Positions 7,362 through 15,698 of a stretch of 64,000 nucleotides of DNA are shown piece by piece. Position numbers and translations under genes: made by a program. The stretch covers positions 1 through 64,000 of the forward strand of contig NZ_JARWOV010000088.1 in assembly GCF_029868855.1 (NCBI RefSeq). The letters are read 5' to 3'. Each line of letters opens with the position of its first letter. The first letter of the stretch is position 1. The notes beneath the pieces are model-generated. The model was not told the origin of the DNA. It searched no databases and saw only the letters and a list, made by a program, of their open reading frames with translations. This DNA is from Nocardia carnea (GTDB taxonomy: Bacteria; Actinomycetota; Actinomycetes; Mycobacteriales; Mycobacteriaceae).

Positions 7362-8690
7362 ATGCAGCACACCTTCTCGTCGGCCGGGGGCCTGGCGGTG
7401 GTTCCGTATCCCGGTAGCGAGCCACGGCTTCTGCGGCTCGCGACCGGGGCCGAGACCGCCTACGAATACCGCGACAGCGGCGGCTACCGGCCGATCGGCG
7501 CGGTCGCCGCACTGGCCGATGCCGTCGAACGCAGTGGGTTGCGGGGGCGCGGCGGTGCCGGATTCCCGTTCGCGGTGAAAGTGAACAGTGTGCGCGCGGC
7601 GAGCCCCGCCGGCGCCGGCGTGCCCGCCGGCTGGACGGAAACCGTTGTCGTCGCCAACGGCGAGGAGGGCGAACCCGCTTCCTTCAAAGACCGTTGGCTG
7701 CTCCGTAACCGCCCGCATCTGGTGCTCGACGGACTGCGGCTGGCCGCCGCGCTGGTGAGCGCCCGGCGCGGCTTCGTCTATGTTTCCGATCCGGAAGCCG
7801 AGCGGTCGGTGATTTCGGCACTCGACGAGCTCGGCGGCACAGTGCCCGGCGGCCCGGAACTCGCTGTCGTCCGGGTCGATCCCGGGTACGTCGCCGGTGA
7901 GGAAACCGCCGCGGTACAGGCGATCAACGGCGGCCGCGCCGTCCCCACCGACAAACCGCCACGCCCGTACGAAGCAGGTGTGGCCGGGTTGCCCACCCTC
8001 GTCAGCAATGTCGAAACCCTCGCCAACCTGCCCTTCCTGGACCGCTGGGGCGCCGACGCGTACCGCGGCGCGGGTACCGCGCTCTCCCCCGGCACCTTCC
8101 TGGCCACTGTCACCGCCGCGCACCGGCCACCGGCCCTGTACGAACTGCCCTACGGCCTGCCGGTCACCGATCTGCTCGCTCTGCACGGCATTCCGGCCGA
8201 TTCGGTGCGCGGAGCCCTGGTCGGCGGATATTTCACCGGCCTGCTCGACCGCACGTTCACCGGTCTGGCCCTCGATCACGAAACCCTGCGCCGCGCCGGT
8301 TCGGGCCTGGGCTGCGGTGCCCTCGCCGTCCTCACCGAGGAGTGTCCGGTCGCCGTCGCGGCGGCGGTCCTGAACTACTTCGACCGGGAAAACGCCGGCC
8401 AATGCGGCTCCTGCTTCAACGGCACAGCCGCCATGGCCGCCGCTGCCACCGCACTCGCCGAGGGACGCGCCGCCGGGGACGACCTCGAACGCCTGCGCCG
8501 CTGGTCGACGGTCCTGCGCGGTCGCGGTGCCTGCGGCACCCTGGACGCCGCCTGCAATACCGCGGCAAGCCTGCTGGACCGCTTCCCGCAGGAGGTCGCC
8601 GCACATCTCGACAACCACTGCCCGGACTGCGCGGGCAGCCCCGCGACCGACCGAGCCCCCTACCGAGTGGAAACGAAGGCGCTGCTGTGA
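7362..8690 (+). CDS. NuoF-like NADH/FMN flavoprotein (51-kDa subunit family)
   Basis: This 442-residue protein resembles the complex I NuoF subunit. It has the NADH-binding Gly-rich segment R-G-R-G-G-A-G-F near residue 60, the FMN segment N-G-E-E-G-E-P-A-S-F near 98, and S-N-V-E-T-L near 215. The iron-sulfur part has C-G-S-C near 350 and a further Cys in R-G-A-C-G-T. It is a stand-alone gene without NuoE or NuoG neighbours. Its stop overlaps the start of a ferredoxin gene, so a plausible role is NAD(P)H:ferredoxin reductase for the nearby P450. AGGAGG at 7352-7357 fixes the ATG at 7362. Confidence 0.85.
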   Translation: MQHTFSSAGGLAVVPYPGSEPRLLRLATGAETAYEYRDSGGYRPIGAVAALADAVERSGLRGRGGAGFPFAVKVNSVRAASPAGAGVPAGWTETVVVANGEEGEPASFKDRWLLRNRPHLVLDGLRLAAALVSARRGFVYVSDPEAERSVISALDELGGTVPGGPELAVVRVDPGYVAGEETAAVQAINGGRAVPTDKPPRPYEAGVAGLPTLVSNVETLANLPFLDRWGADAYRGAGTALSPGTFLATVTAAHRPPALYELPYGLPVTDLLALHGIPADSVRGALVGGYFTGLLDRTFTGLALDHETLRRAGSGLGCGALAVLTEECPVAVAAAVLNYFDRENAGQCGSCFNGTAAMAAAATALAEGRAAGDDLERLRRWSTVLRGRGACGTLDAACNTAASLLDRFPQEVAAHLDNHCPDCAGSPATDRAPYRVETKALL

Positions 8691-8938
8691 AGATCAAACT
8701 GGACCGCACACTCTGCGACGGTTTCGGTATCTGTGCCAAACACGCCCCGGACCATTTCCCCCTCGACGACTGGGGTTACGCCTCCCTCGCCGGCGACCCG
8801 GTCATCGCGCCCGGCGACGAGCCCGCGGTGCACCGCGCACTCCTCGACTGCCCGGTGCACGCCATCACCACATTGCCGGAGCGGAACCACTCTGTCGCCG
8901 AATCCGTCTCCACTACAACGCACTCCGCGCGGAAATAG
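8687..8938 (+). CDS. 3Fe-4S-type ferredoxin, P450 partner
   Basis: This 83-residue ferredoxin has Cys10, Cys16 (C-D-G-F-G-I-C) and a later C-P motif near residue 55, the three-cysteine layout of 3Fe-4S ferredoxins that serve actinobacterial P450s. An A-P-D-H-F segment follows the second Cys, as in that group. GTG 8687 overlaps the stop of the NuoF-like gene (GTGA), indicating translational coupling. Reductase and ferredoxin probably form one electron-transfer pair feeding the P450 at 1280. The last 18 residues after the core fold are Ser/Thr-rich and probably flexible. Confidence 0.88.
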   Translation: MKIKLDRTLCDGFGICAKHAPDHFPLDDWGYASLAGDPVIAPGDEPAVHRALLDCPVHAITTLPERNHSVAESVSTTTHSARK

Positions 8939-9254
8939 CGTCCGGCGACGCATCCGCTGTGCCACGACGTAACTTCGCCTTGACAGCCGGATTCAGCATC
9001 GACCAGGGCACTTGGTATCGGCCGAGCACAACACAGCGGGGCGGGCGGCGCCGAAGCGCGAAGTGGCGCTTCGAGGGCTGGGCCGGAGCGGGATACCCGG
9101 TCGGATTGCCGGCCGTCGCGGTGCAAAGTAGACAAATGTCGGTGGCCCTGTGGTCCGGTGACGTCCCGGGAGAATCGGAGCAGTGGTACGGGTCCGGGGT
9201 CACATACACAGGCACCGCAGCCGGGGAACGCACGGCCGGTCACCGGATGAGAGC
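8939..9254. other. Non-coding gap between convergent genes, with hairpin
   Basis: No credible gene lies in these 316 bases. An exact 8-bp inverted repeat (CGAAGCGC at 9052-9059, GCGCTTCG at 9066-9073, six-base loop) could act as a weak terminator for either converging transcript. I see no repeat or promoter that I can support. Confidence 0.5.
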
Positions 9255-10145
9255 TCACCTGCGCAACAGGGTTTCCTCGTGCACCCGCGCGAGCTTGTCC
9301 GGGTTGCGCACGATATAGAGCCCCGTCACCCGGCCGGTGTCGATGCGCAGCGCCACGACATCGTCGATCTGCCCGCCGGATCGGACGATGAGGGCCGGCG
9401 AGCCGTTGATATGCACCGGTTCGGCAGTGAGCGCGTCGCCGAACCGCGGCAGGCCGAGCGTCAGCAGGCGGGCCACCGCTTCGGCCCCCACGATCGGTTG
9501 CAGGGCCGCTTCCTTCACTCCGCCGCCGTCACCGAGGAGCACCACGTCCGGGGCGAGTAGGTCGAGCAGACCCTGGAGCTGCCCGGTTTCGATCGCGCGC
9601 TGGAAGGCGGCCAGCGCATCGCGGGTTTCGGCGGGTGAGACGATCCCGCGTGGCCGGCGGGCGGCGACATGGGCCCGCGCCCGATGGGCGATCTGGCGGG
9701 CGGCGGCCGGGGTCTTGTCCACGGCCTCGGCGATTTCGTCGTATCCCAGATCGAATACCTCGCGCAGCACGAATACCGCGCGTTCGGTGGGTGCGAGCGT
9801 TTCCAGTACCAGCAGCATCGCCATCGACATGTGCTCTGCCAATTCGACATCCTCGGCGACGTCCGGAGTGGTCAGTAGCGGTTCCGGCAGCCACGGGCCG
9901 ATATAGGACTCCCGGCGCCGGCCGAGCGTCCGCAACCGGGTCAGCGACTGGCGGGTCGTGATCCGCACCAGGTACGCGCGCGGATCACGCACGGTCCCGA
10001 GATCGACCCCCGCCCATTTCAGCCAGGTCTCCTGCAGCACGTCCTCGGCGTCGGCGGCCGAGCCCAGCATTTCGTAGGCGACGGTGAAGAGCAGGTTGCG
10101 GTGGGCGACAAAGATCTCGGTGGCCGGGTCCGTGCGCTCGCTCAT
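9255..10145 (-). CDS. ECF41-family RNA polymerase sigma factor with C-terminal SnoaL-like domain
   Basis: This 296-residue sigma factor has region 2 at about residues 10-75 and region 4 at about 110-165, followed by a SnoaL/NTF2-like extension. Three ECF41 signatures are visible: W-L-P-E-P at 85-89 in the linker, D-G-G-G at 206-209 and N-P-D-K-L at 281-285. In ECF41 proteins the C-terminal domain, rather than a separate anti-sigma factor, controls activity. ATG 10145 follows AGGAG with five bases of spacing. The gene is divergent from an SDR; ECF41 genes are classically paired with a carboxymuconolactone decarboxylase, oxidoreductase or epimerase gene that they control. Both promoters are visible in the intergenic region. 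Confidence 0.93.
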   Translation of the reverse strand: MSERTDPATEIFVAHRNLLFTVAYEMLGSAADAEDVLQETWLKWAGVDLGTVRDPRAYLVRITTRQSLTRLRTLGRRRESYIGPWLPEPLLTTPDVAEDVELAEHMSMAMLLVLETLAPTERAVFVLREVFDLGYDEIAEAVDKTPAAARQIAHRARAHVAARRPRGIVSPAETRDALAAFQRAIETGQLQGLLDLLAPDVVLLGDGGGVKEAALQPIVGAEAVARLLTLGLPRFGDALTAEPVHINGSPALIVRSGGQIDDVVALRIDTGRVTGLYIVRNPDKLARVHEETLLRR

Positions 10146-10187
10146 GGTGACTCCTGATTGTTCCTCGACTCGGCAGAACACACACGG

Positions 10188-10214
10188 GACGCCGGCCGAT
10201 CCCGTCCTGTGACA
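10188..10214 (-). promoter_or_regulatory. ECF41-type promoter of the sigma gene (autoregulation)
   Basis: Read on the minus strand, TGTCACA (10214 to 10208) is followed by exactly 16 bases and CGTC (10191 to 10188). This matches the ECF41 target consensus TGTCACA-N16-CGTC at every defined base. It lies about 43 bases upstream of the sigma-factor start, which supports autoregulation. Confidence 0.8.
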
Positions 10215-10248
10215 TTCACGACCGGTGGTCCCCATCACACCGGTGCGC

Positions 10249-10275
10249 TGTCACAAGCGAAAGGCCGTCGGCATC
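10249..10275 (+). promoter_or_regulatory. ECF41-type promoter of the divergent SDR gene
   Basis: TGTCACA at 10249-10255 is followed by exactly 16 bases and CATC at 10272-10275, one mismatch from the ECF41 consensus. The inferred transcript start near 10282 lies after the first in-frame ATG (10278), so translation most likely begins at GTG 10317. Confidence 0.7.
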
Positions 10276-10316
10276 TCATGGTCGTTCAACGCACAGCGAC
10301 CACAAGTGAGGACCCA

Positions 10317-11084
10317 GTGAACAACCGAAACACCAACGGCAGGATCGCCCTCGTCACCGGCGCCAATAAAGGTATCGGCCGCGCGACGGCCGAACTGCTC
10401 GCCGCGCAGGGCACCACAGTCCTGATCGGCACCCGGGATCCGGAACGCGGCGAGGTGACCGCCGCGGCAATCCGCGAATCGGGAGGCGAGGCGCAGGCGG
10501 TCGTGCTGGATGTCACGGTCCGGGCCACCATCCAGGCAGCCACCGAACAGCTCGCGCAACGATTCGGGCATCTCGACATTCTGGTCAACAACGCCGGTAT
10601 GACCGGCTATCGGCAGGTCGACCCCGACAAGGCCTACGACCAGGTACCGAGCACCGTGGATCTCGATATGGTCCGGGCGGTGTTCGAGACGAACGTCTTC
10701 GGCGTGATCGCGGTGACCAACGCCTTCCTCCCGCTGCTGCGGCGGTCGCCGGCGCCGCGCATCGTCAATGTCGGCAGCCACGCCGGCTCGCTGACCCTCA
10801 TCGGCGACCCCGAAGGCCCCTTCTCGGGATTGCTGCCCTCAGCGGCCTATTCACCATCGAAGACCGCGCTCAATGCACTGACCGTGAACTACGCGAACGA
10901 GTTGCGCAAAGACGGCATCCTGGTCAACGCCGTGGCGCCCGGCTATGTCGATACCGACAGCAACAACCACACCGGATTCCTGACACCCGCCCAGGGCGCC
11001 GCGGTCCTCGTACGCCTGGCCACGCTCGGCGCGGACGGGCCGACCGGCGGATTCTTCGCCGAGGACGGCCCCCTGCCCTGGTGA
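10317..11084 (+). CDS. SDR family oxidoreductase, probable ECF41 target
   Basis: This 255-residue classical short-chain dehydrogenase has T-G-A-N-K-G-I-G at 14-21, N-N-A-G near 95, and catalytic Tyr178 and Lys182 (Y-S-P-S-K). The sequence resembles carbonyl-reductase-like SDRs that use NAD(P)H. I place the start at GTG 10317 because the ECF41-type promoter would begin the transcript after ATG 10278, and GAGG lies five bases before the GTG. Its position beside an ECF41 sigma factor fits the oxidoreductase class of ECF41-controlled genes. The substrate is unknown. Confidence 0.88.
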   Translation: MNNRNTNGRIALVTGANKGIGRATAELLAAQGTTVLIGTRDPERGEVTAAAIRESGGEAQAVVLDVTVRATIQAATEQLAQRFGHLDILVNNAGMTGYRQVDPDKAYDQVPSTVDLDMVRAVFETNVFGVIAVTNAFLPLLRRSPAPRIVNVGSHAGSLTLIGDPEGPFSGLLPSAAYSPSKTALNALTVNYANELRKDGILVNAVAPGYVDTDSNNHTGFLTPAQGAAVLVRLATLGADGPTGGFFAEDGPLPW

Positions 11085-11087
11085 AAG

Positions 11088-11330
11088 TCAGCGCGTTTCC
11101 TGCCAGCCGCACGGCATTCCGCAGGTGATATGCATTTCGCTGTCGGTCGTGCCGTCGGCGAAGGTACGCACGGTGGTCGACGCTTCGGCCGTGTAGCCGC
11201 AGCGCGGGCAGACCGAGAAGTAGTCGAGCACCGGATAAACCGTGACGAGCACCGGCGCTTCGGATCGGATCCGGGATGCGCGGACCGGGTCGCCGGTGTT
11301 CAGACGGGATCGAACGACGAGATCAGCCAT
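11088..11330 (-). CDS. Small zinc-ribbon-like hypothetical protein
   Basis: This 80-residue protein has two cysteine pairs, C-P-R-C-G-Y near residue 41 and C-G-M-P-C-G-W near 70, which could bind one zinc ion. Its start overlaps the end of the upstream Mce-associated gene by 31 bases on the same strand, so it is the last gene of the ligase/Mce-associated unit. It stops four bases from the convergent SDR. No signal peptide is present. The function is unknown. Confidence 0.65.
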   Translation of the reverse strand: MADLVVRSRLNTGDPVRASRIRSEAPVLVTVYPVLDYFSVCPRCGYTAEASTTVRTFADGTTDSEMHITCGMPCGWQETR

Positions 11331-11809
11331 GAGTCCTCTACCTTCGACAGCGTCACCCGGACGCTACTGGCGGCCAGCGCCGGATCGGGTTTTTCGGCGC
11401 TGGTGGTGGTCTGGTTGATGAACAGCAGCGCCACCGCCGAATCGGGATGCATCTCGGCCACCGCCGACCGCACGACGGTCGCCGACGTCTTCACCGATTT
11501 CTCCTTCGCGGCGGGCGCGATCACCTTTTCGGTGAACTGGGTGTAGTAGGTGAGGAAATCACCGGTCATCTTGGATTTCGCGGACGCGAAATCCTGGTCC
11601 AGCGATTCGGGGGAATACGAGAGCAGGGCGACGGTGCCCTCGGTCGCGGCGGAGAGCACTTCGTTCTTCGCCGCGTCACCGCGGGTGTCGGGCCGGTACT
11701 GGAAGACCAGCAGCGCGGCGGCGACGGCCACCGCGACCACGGCCACCAGGGCGAGCAGCACCGGTTCCGGGGACCGGCGGACCGTACGGAGGAAGCTGGG
11801 GATTGTCAC
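11300..11809 (-). CDS. Mce-associated membrane protein (short)
   Basis: This 169-residue protein has a short cytoplasmic N-terminus, one membrane helix at about residues 16-37, and an exported domain of about 130 residues with alternating strands. This is the layout of the Mce-associated (Mas) proteins that stabilise or assist Mce lipid importers. I start it at GTG 11809, which overlaps the preceding stop as GTGA; a GTG-less extension to 11839 is less likely. It is similar in plan to the upstream 365-residue protein, so the two are a tandem pair. Here they lie about 6 kb from the mce operon beside an acyl-CoA ligase. Confidence 0.8.
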   Translation of the reverse strand: MTIPSFLRTVRRSPEPVLLALVAVVAVAVAAALLVFQYRPDTRGDAAKNEVLSAATEGTVALLSYSPESLDQDFASAKSKMTGDFLTYYTQFTEKVIAPAAKEKSVKTSATVVRSAVAEMHPDSAVALLFINQTTTSAEKPDPALAASSVRVTLSKVEDSWLISSFDPV

Positions 11810-12903
11810 GGCACGAACTCCACTTTCGACATCTTCCACTCCGAGCCCTCACGGGTAACGGTGACGCTGAGCCGCCATACCCGCGGTTCCTGCTGCGCGC
11901 CCGCCGAGTTGGTGACCCGGGAGACCGCCGATACCAGCACGACCGCCGATTCGTCGGTCATGGATTCGACGGCGGCCGCGGTGATCTCACCCTGCGTCGC
12001 GACCTTCGACTGTTCGACAACCTTGGTGAAGTCCTCCGACCGCGTCTGGAAATCGGTCCGGAAAGCCCCCGTGGAATGGTCCAGGACTCGTTTCACATCA
12101 TCGACGGCCCGGCCGGAATCCAGCGTGGTGAGCGCGATGACACCTTCCCGGGCGGCATTGAGGAACTCGTCCTCCCGCGCCTGGTCCGCGGCGATCTGCT
12201 GGTGGTTCCATATCGAATACCCGCCGGTCACCAGGCAGGCGAGCACGATCACCGCCACCAGTACCCGAGCCACTGCCCGGCGACTCGGCCGCCGCACCGT
12301 GCTCGTTGTCAACCGCCTCCGGGCGGCCGCGAACCGGCCCGTCGCGGTATCGCCATCGGAATCAGCATTTTTCGACGAATCGGGGCCCTTCGTATCGTCG
12401 CCGGAGCCGGCGGTTTTCAACGAATCGGCGGCCGGATCCGGACTTGTCGCGGTGTCGCCCCCGGGCGTAGAACCCGGACCGGCATCCTCCGGCGCGGCCG
12501 TGGGCTCCGATCCGGGACTTTTCGACAACGACGCTGTTTTCGCCTCGGCGGGCACCGTCTCCGACGTCGCCCGCCCGGTGCCCGATGCGGAACGGGCGGC
12601 ATCGCCCGTCACCGAGTCGTCCGCGACCGCACCCGTGTCCGTGGTGTTCGCGGTGGGCGCGGGGCCCGGTGTCCCCGAACCCGCCGGCACCGCGGCACTG
12701 CCGTCCGTGCCGGGCTCCGCGGCCGTGTCCGATCCCGCGGCCCGGTGTTCGCCCGCCTCGCGGCGCAGGTTCGCGGCCCGGGCCCGCGCTCGGGCCGCGG
12801 TCGCGGACGCCTGCGCGGCCAGCGCCTCGGCTTCCGCCGCCGCTGCCTCGGCATCGGCTTGTTCGGCCGCCAGGATCAGCGGGTCGGTGGCGGTTTCGGG
12901 CAT
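11806..12903 (-). CDS. Mce-associated membrane protein with long disordered N-terminus
   Basis: This 365-residue protein has an Ala/Glu/Arg-rich coiled-coil-like start (residues 8-52), a long Ser/Thr/Asp/Pro/Gly-rich disordered stretch (55-190), one membrane helix at about 213-232, and an exported C-terminal domain ending in an E-W-K-M-S-K-V-E-F segment. The last part matches Mce-associated proteins. Most relatives have much shorter cytoplasmic regions, so the 210-residue N-terminus is notable. It overlaps the next gene by four bases. It probably sits in the cytoplasmic membrane as an accessory of an Mce importer. Confidence 0.82.
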   Translation of the reverse strand: MPETATDPLILAAEQADAEAAAAEAEALAAQASATAARARARAANLRREAGEHRAAGSDTAAEPGTDGSAAVPAGSGTPGPAPTANTTDTGAVADDSVTGDAARSASGTGRATSETVPAEAKTASLSKSPGSEPTAAPEDAGPGSTPGGDTATSPDPAADSLKTAGSGDDTKGPDSSKNADSDGDTATGRFAAARRRLTTSTVRRPSRRAVARVLVAVIVLACLVTGGYSIWNHQQIAADQAREDEFLNAAREGVIALTTLDSGRAVDDVKRVLDHSTGAFRTDFQTRSEDFTKVVEQSKVATQGEITAAAVESMTDESAVVLVSAVSRVTNSAGAQQEPRVWRLSVTVTREGSEWKMSKVEFVP

Positions 12904-12924
12904 CTATCCCACCTCGATCACTCG

Positions 12925-13230
12925 TCAGTCGCTTGCGGGCAGCGGCTTTGCTTCCTTGATGGTCAGCGGTGTGGTCCCCACGCTGAGGGTGCCGGCACCC
13001 GCCTTGGTCACCAGGACTTCCGCGCCCTGGTCGTCGACGTAGCGTTTACCGATCAGGTTGCCATCGGCGAAACCGTCCTGCGGTCCACCGTCCGCGGGGA
13101 CCGCGCCACCGTCGATGGGCACCATCGGCACCCCACCGGCGCGCAGATCGTCGAGGCTGTCGGCGGCCCGCACGATGATCACTTCGGTAGTACACACCTG
13201 ACTCCGTAGCCGGGTCCCGGTTTTGGCCAT
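12925..13230 (-). CDS. Conserved hypothetical protein downstream of acyl-CoA ligase
   Basis: This 101-residue protein starts M-A-K-T-G-T-R-L-R-S-Q-V-C and carries V-I-I-V-R-A and P-M-V-P-I segments, with a single Cys13. It lies 26 bases after the ligase gene and 21 before the long Mce-associated gene on the same strand, so it belongs to that operon. The compact beta-rich pattern suggests a small single-domain protein. I do not recognise a family with known function. A GGAAAG-type ribosome site precedes ATG 13230. Confidence 0.65.
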   Translation of the reverse strand: MAKTGTRLRSQVCTTEVIIVRAADSLDDLRAGGVPMVPIDGGAVPADGGPQDGFADGNLIGKRYVDDQGAEVLVTKAGAGTLSVGTTPLTIKEAKPLPASD

Positions 13231-13256
13231 GATCGTTCTTCCTTTCGCGTGCGGCG

Positions 13257-14759
13257 CTATGCGCCGGCGGTTTCCCGGGTCAGTTCGGCGACCAGTTCGC
13301 GCCGCAGAATCTTCCCGGTCGGGGTGGCAGGTAGTTCGGGCCGGAACACCACGCGGTCGGGGGTGCGGGAACCGCGCAGTCCGGAGCGGACATAGCCGCG
13401 CAACTCTTCGGGGTCCGGGTGCCGGCCGGGCTCGGCGGGTACCACGACCGCGACGATGATCTGCCCCCATTCGGCGTCCTCGACGCCCACCACCGCGCAA
13501 TCGTGCACCGCCGGATGTTCCACCAGCACGTCCTCGATCTCGGCGGGGGCGATGTTCTCACCGCCGCGGATGATGGTGTCGTCGCTGCGGCCGTGGATGA
13601 ACAGGTAGCCGTCGGCGTCGAGGACGGCGAGGTCCTTGGTCGGGAACCAGCCCTCGGCGTCGAGCACCGAACCGATCCCGGTGTACCGTCCGGACACCTG
13701 CGGGCCGCGGACGAACAGTTCCCCGGCGACCTCGGCGGGCAGGACCGCACCGCTCTCGTCGCGGATCTGCACCTCGATCCCGGGCACCGGCTGCCCGACC
13801 GAACCGAGCCGCCGCGCGACCTTCTCGTCGCCGGAGGCGAGCGCCGCCCGATGGTCCTCCGGGCCGAGCACCGCGATGGTCGAGCTGGTCTCGGTGAGCC
13901 CGTAGGCATTGACGAACCCGACCTCCGGCAGCAACTCCAGTGCGGTCCGCACGAGCGGCAGCGCGACTTTGGAACCGCCGTAGGCCAGGGTGCGCAGGGT
14001 CGGCAGCTGCGACCCGGTCGTTTTCAACGCGCTGACGATCCGGTCCAGCATGGTCGGGACCACGGTCGCGGTGGTGACCCGTTCGGCCTCGACGAGCCGG
14101 ATCCATTCGCGCGGGTCGAAATTGCGCAGGTAGACCATTCTGCGGCCGGCGTAGAGGTTCGAGAGCGCGGCCCCCACCCCGGCGACGTGGTAGGGCGGGA
14201 CGCAGATCAGCGAAACGTCGTCGTCCGCGGCGGAGGCGAATTCCACCGTGCCGGTGATATAGCTGACCAGGTTGTTGTGGGAGAGTTCGACCGCTTTGGG
14301 CTGCGATGTGGTCCCGGAGGTGAACAGGACGACCGCGGGCGAATCGGGGTCGGGTTCCACTCCGGCCGGTTCGGCGCCGCGGGCGGCCGCCAGGAAACGC
14401 TCCGAATCCCACAGCAGTTCGGCGGTGCCGGTGACAGCGTCGGTGTAGGCGTCGTCGTGGATCACCAGCGGTGCGTCGAGCCGGTGGATCAGTTCGGCGA
14501 GTTTGTCGCCGCTGAGACGGTAGTTCAGCGGCGTGAACGGTACCCCGGCGCGGGCCGAGGCGAAGATCAGCAGCGGCAGGAGCGCTCCGCCGGTACCCAC
14601 GTACGCGACACTGCGGGCACCCGAGGCGGCGACGGCGCCCGCACCTCCGTGGGCCAGGGTGTCCAGCTCGGCGCCGGTCCACCGCGATTCGCCCGATACG
14701 ACGGCCGCCCGATCGGGATTGTTCGACGCCGCCATATCCAGCAGTAGCGAAATACTCAT
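13257..14759 (-). CDS. Acyl-CoA synthetase (AMP-forming, FadD-like)
   Basis: This 500-residue adenylate-forming enzyme has the ATP-binding loop T-S-G-T-T-S-Q-P-K at about 148-155, the hinge region R-S-D-D-T-I-I-R-G-G-E-N near 410, and the C-terminal catalytic Lys483 in P-T-G-K. It would activate a carboxylic acid to its CoA thioester. I start it at ATG 14759; upstream codons to 14843 run into the operator region. It is the first gene of a unit with the 101-residue protein and both Mce-associated proteins, and lies 135 bases downstream of a TetR gene on the same strand, with a perfect palindrome between. The context suggests activation of imported lipids or sterol-like acids. Confidence 0.9.
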   Translation of the reverse strand: MSISLLLDMAASNNPDRAAVVSGESRWTGAELDTLAHGGAGAVAASGARSVAYVGTGGALLPLLIFASARAGVPFTPLNYRLSGDKLAELIHRLDAPLVIHDDAYTDAVTGTAELLWDSERFLAAARGAEPAGVEPDPDSPAVVLFTSGTTSQPKAVELSHNNLVSYITGTVEFASAADDDVSLICVPPYHVAGVGAALSNLYAGRRMVYLRNFDPREWIRLVEAERVTTATVVPTMLDRIVSALKTTGSQLPTLRTLAYGGSKVALPLVRTALELLPEVGFVNAYGLTETSSTIAVLGPEDHRAALASGDEKVARRLGSVGQPVPGIEVQIRDESGAVLPAEVAGELFVRGPQVSGRYTGIGSVLDAEGWFPTKDLAVLDADGYLFIHGRSDDTIIRGGENIAPAEIEDVLVEHPAVHDCAVVGVEDAEWGQIIVAVVVPAEPGRHPDPEELRGYVRSGLRGSRTPDRVVFRPELPATPTGKILRRELVAELTRETAGA

Positions 14760-14818
14760 ACGACTACTTCCTGAATGCCGGGCGCCGCGAGCCAGTGCCC
14801 GGCCGGTAGTGATATCGA

Positions 14819-14839
14819 TATTCTCGAAAATCGAGAATA
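14819..14839. promoter_or_regulatory. Perfect 21-bp palindrome, probable TetR operator
   Basis: Nine-base arms TATTCTCGA (14819-14827) and TCGAGAATA (14831-14839) flank AAA. It lies 60 bases upstream of the acyl-CoA ligase start and just beyond the TetR gene end. A related GAGAAT/ATTCTC site precedes the acyl-CoA dehydrogenase gene, so the TetR between them probably controls both sides. Confidence 0.7.
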
Positions 14840-14894
14840 GCATATCCGCTGGCCCGGGAGCCCAAATCGACCAACCGGCCGGTCTGTATCCCGC

Positions 14895-15554
14895 TCACCC
14901 CCACGCGCCCCTGCTCAGCGCGCCGAACGCGCACAGGTTCCATACTTCCGCGGCGGTGATGGGATGAGCGCCGTCATCGGACCGGGCCCCCTGCGCCACG
15001 AACATCACCGTCTGCAATGTCATGGCCGCGAGCCGCCGCGGACGCGTCCCCGTGCGCAGGTATCCCGCGCCATCGGCGGCGGCCACCAGATCGGCGAGCA
15101 ACTCGAACAGTGACGCATGCGCGACCTGGATCTCGATCGGATCCGACATCAGCAACTGGGGCGCGAATTCGGTGAACAGCGGCCGATGCGCTCCGGGATC
15201 CGGCCGGCAGAACTCGAACAGCAGTTCCACCGCCGTGCGGAGCTTGTCCAGCGGATCGGCGTCGTTACCGGTGGCCTCGCGGATCTGCTCGGCCACCTTG
15301 GCGATGGCCTCCTCGTAGAGAGCCAGCAGCAATTCGTGTTTACCGTCGAACAGCAGATAGAAGCTGCGCAGCGATTGACCCGCCTCGTCGACCACCTCGT
15401 GCATGGTGAAATCGGTACTGCCCCGCCGGGTGATCAGCGCACGCGCCGCATCCAGGAAACGCTGCACCTGCGCACTGCCGAACAGTTTGGTGGTGCGCAC
15501 CGAACGCGCATCGATCCGCTGCTGCAGGGTCAGCCCGCTGCCGGTACTCCGCAT
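14895..15554 (-). CDS. TetR family transcriptional regulator
   Basis: This 219-residue regulator has an N-terminal helix-turn-helix at about residues 45-75 (F-T-M-H-E-V-V-D-E-A-G then R-S-F-Y-L-L-F) and a helical ligand-binding C-terminal domain. The DNA-binding domain is preceded by a basic 30-residue extension. It is flanked by an acyl-CoA ligase downstream and a divergent acyl-CoA dehydrogenase upstream. GAGAAT-type palindromes occur on both sides (14819 and 15699). It probably represses these fatty-acid-type genes and is released by an acyl-CoA; the ligand is inference. Confidence 0.88.
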   Translation of the reverse strand: MRSTGSGLTLQQRIDARSVRTTKLFGSAQVQRFLDAARALITRRGSTDFTMHEVVDEAGQSLRSFYLLFDGKHELLLALYEEAIAKVAEQIREATGNDADPLDKLRTAVELLFEFCRPDPGAHRPLFTEFAPQLLMSDPIEIQVAHASLFELLADLVAAADGAGYLRTGTRPRRLAAMTLQTVMFVAQGARSDDGAHPITAAEVWNLCAFGALSRGAWG

Positions 15555-15698
15555 GGCCGTACCTCCGATTGCCGTATCCGTCGATCGGTCCCGCGCGGAG
15601 CCCGCGCCGGCCGCTCACTCGTACCGCGGCGGGAACCACCGGAGTGGACCCGTTGCCCGGTCCGGCCACCGGCCGCGGAAACTAGAATATCCGGTTGC

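Noticed and set aside
11447..13042. Long plus-strand frame opposite the Mce-associated genes
   Set aside because: Its translation is Arg/Ser/Pro-rich with no motif, and the minus strand has coherent Mce-associated proteins with coupled starts.
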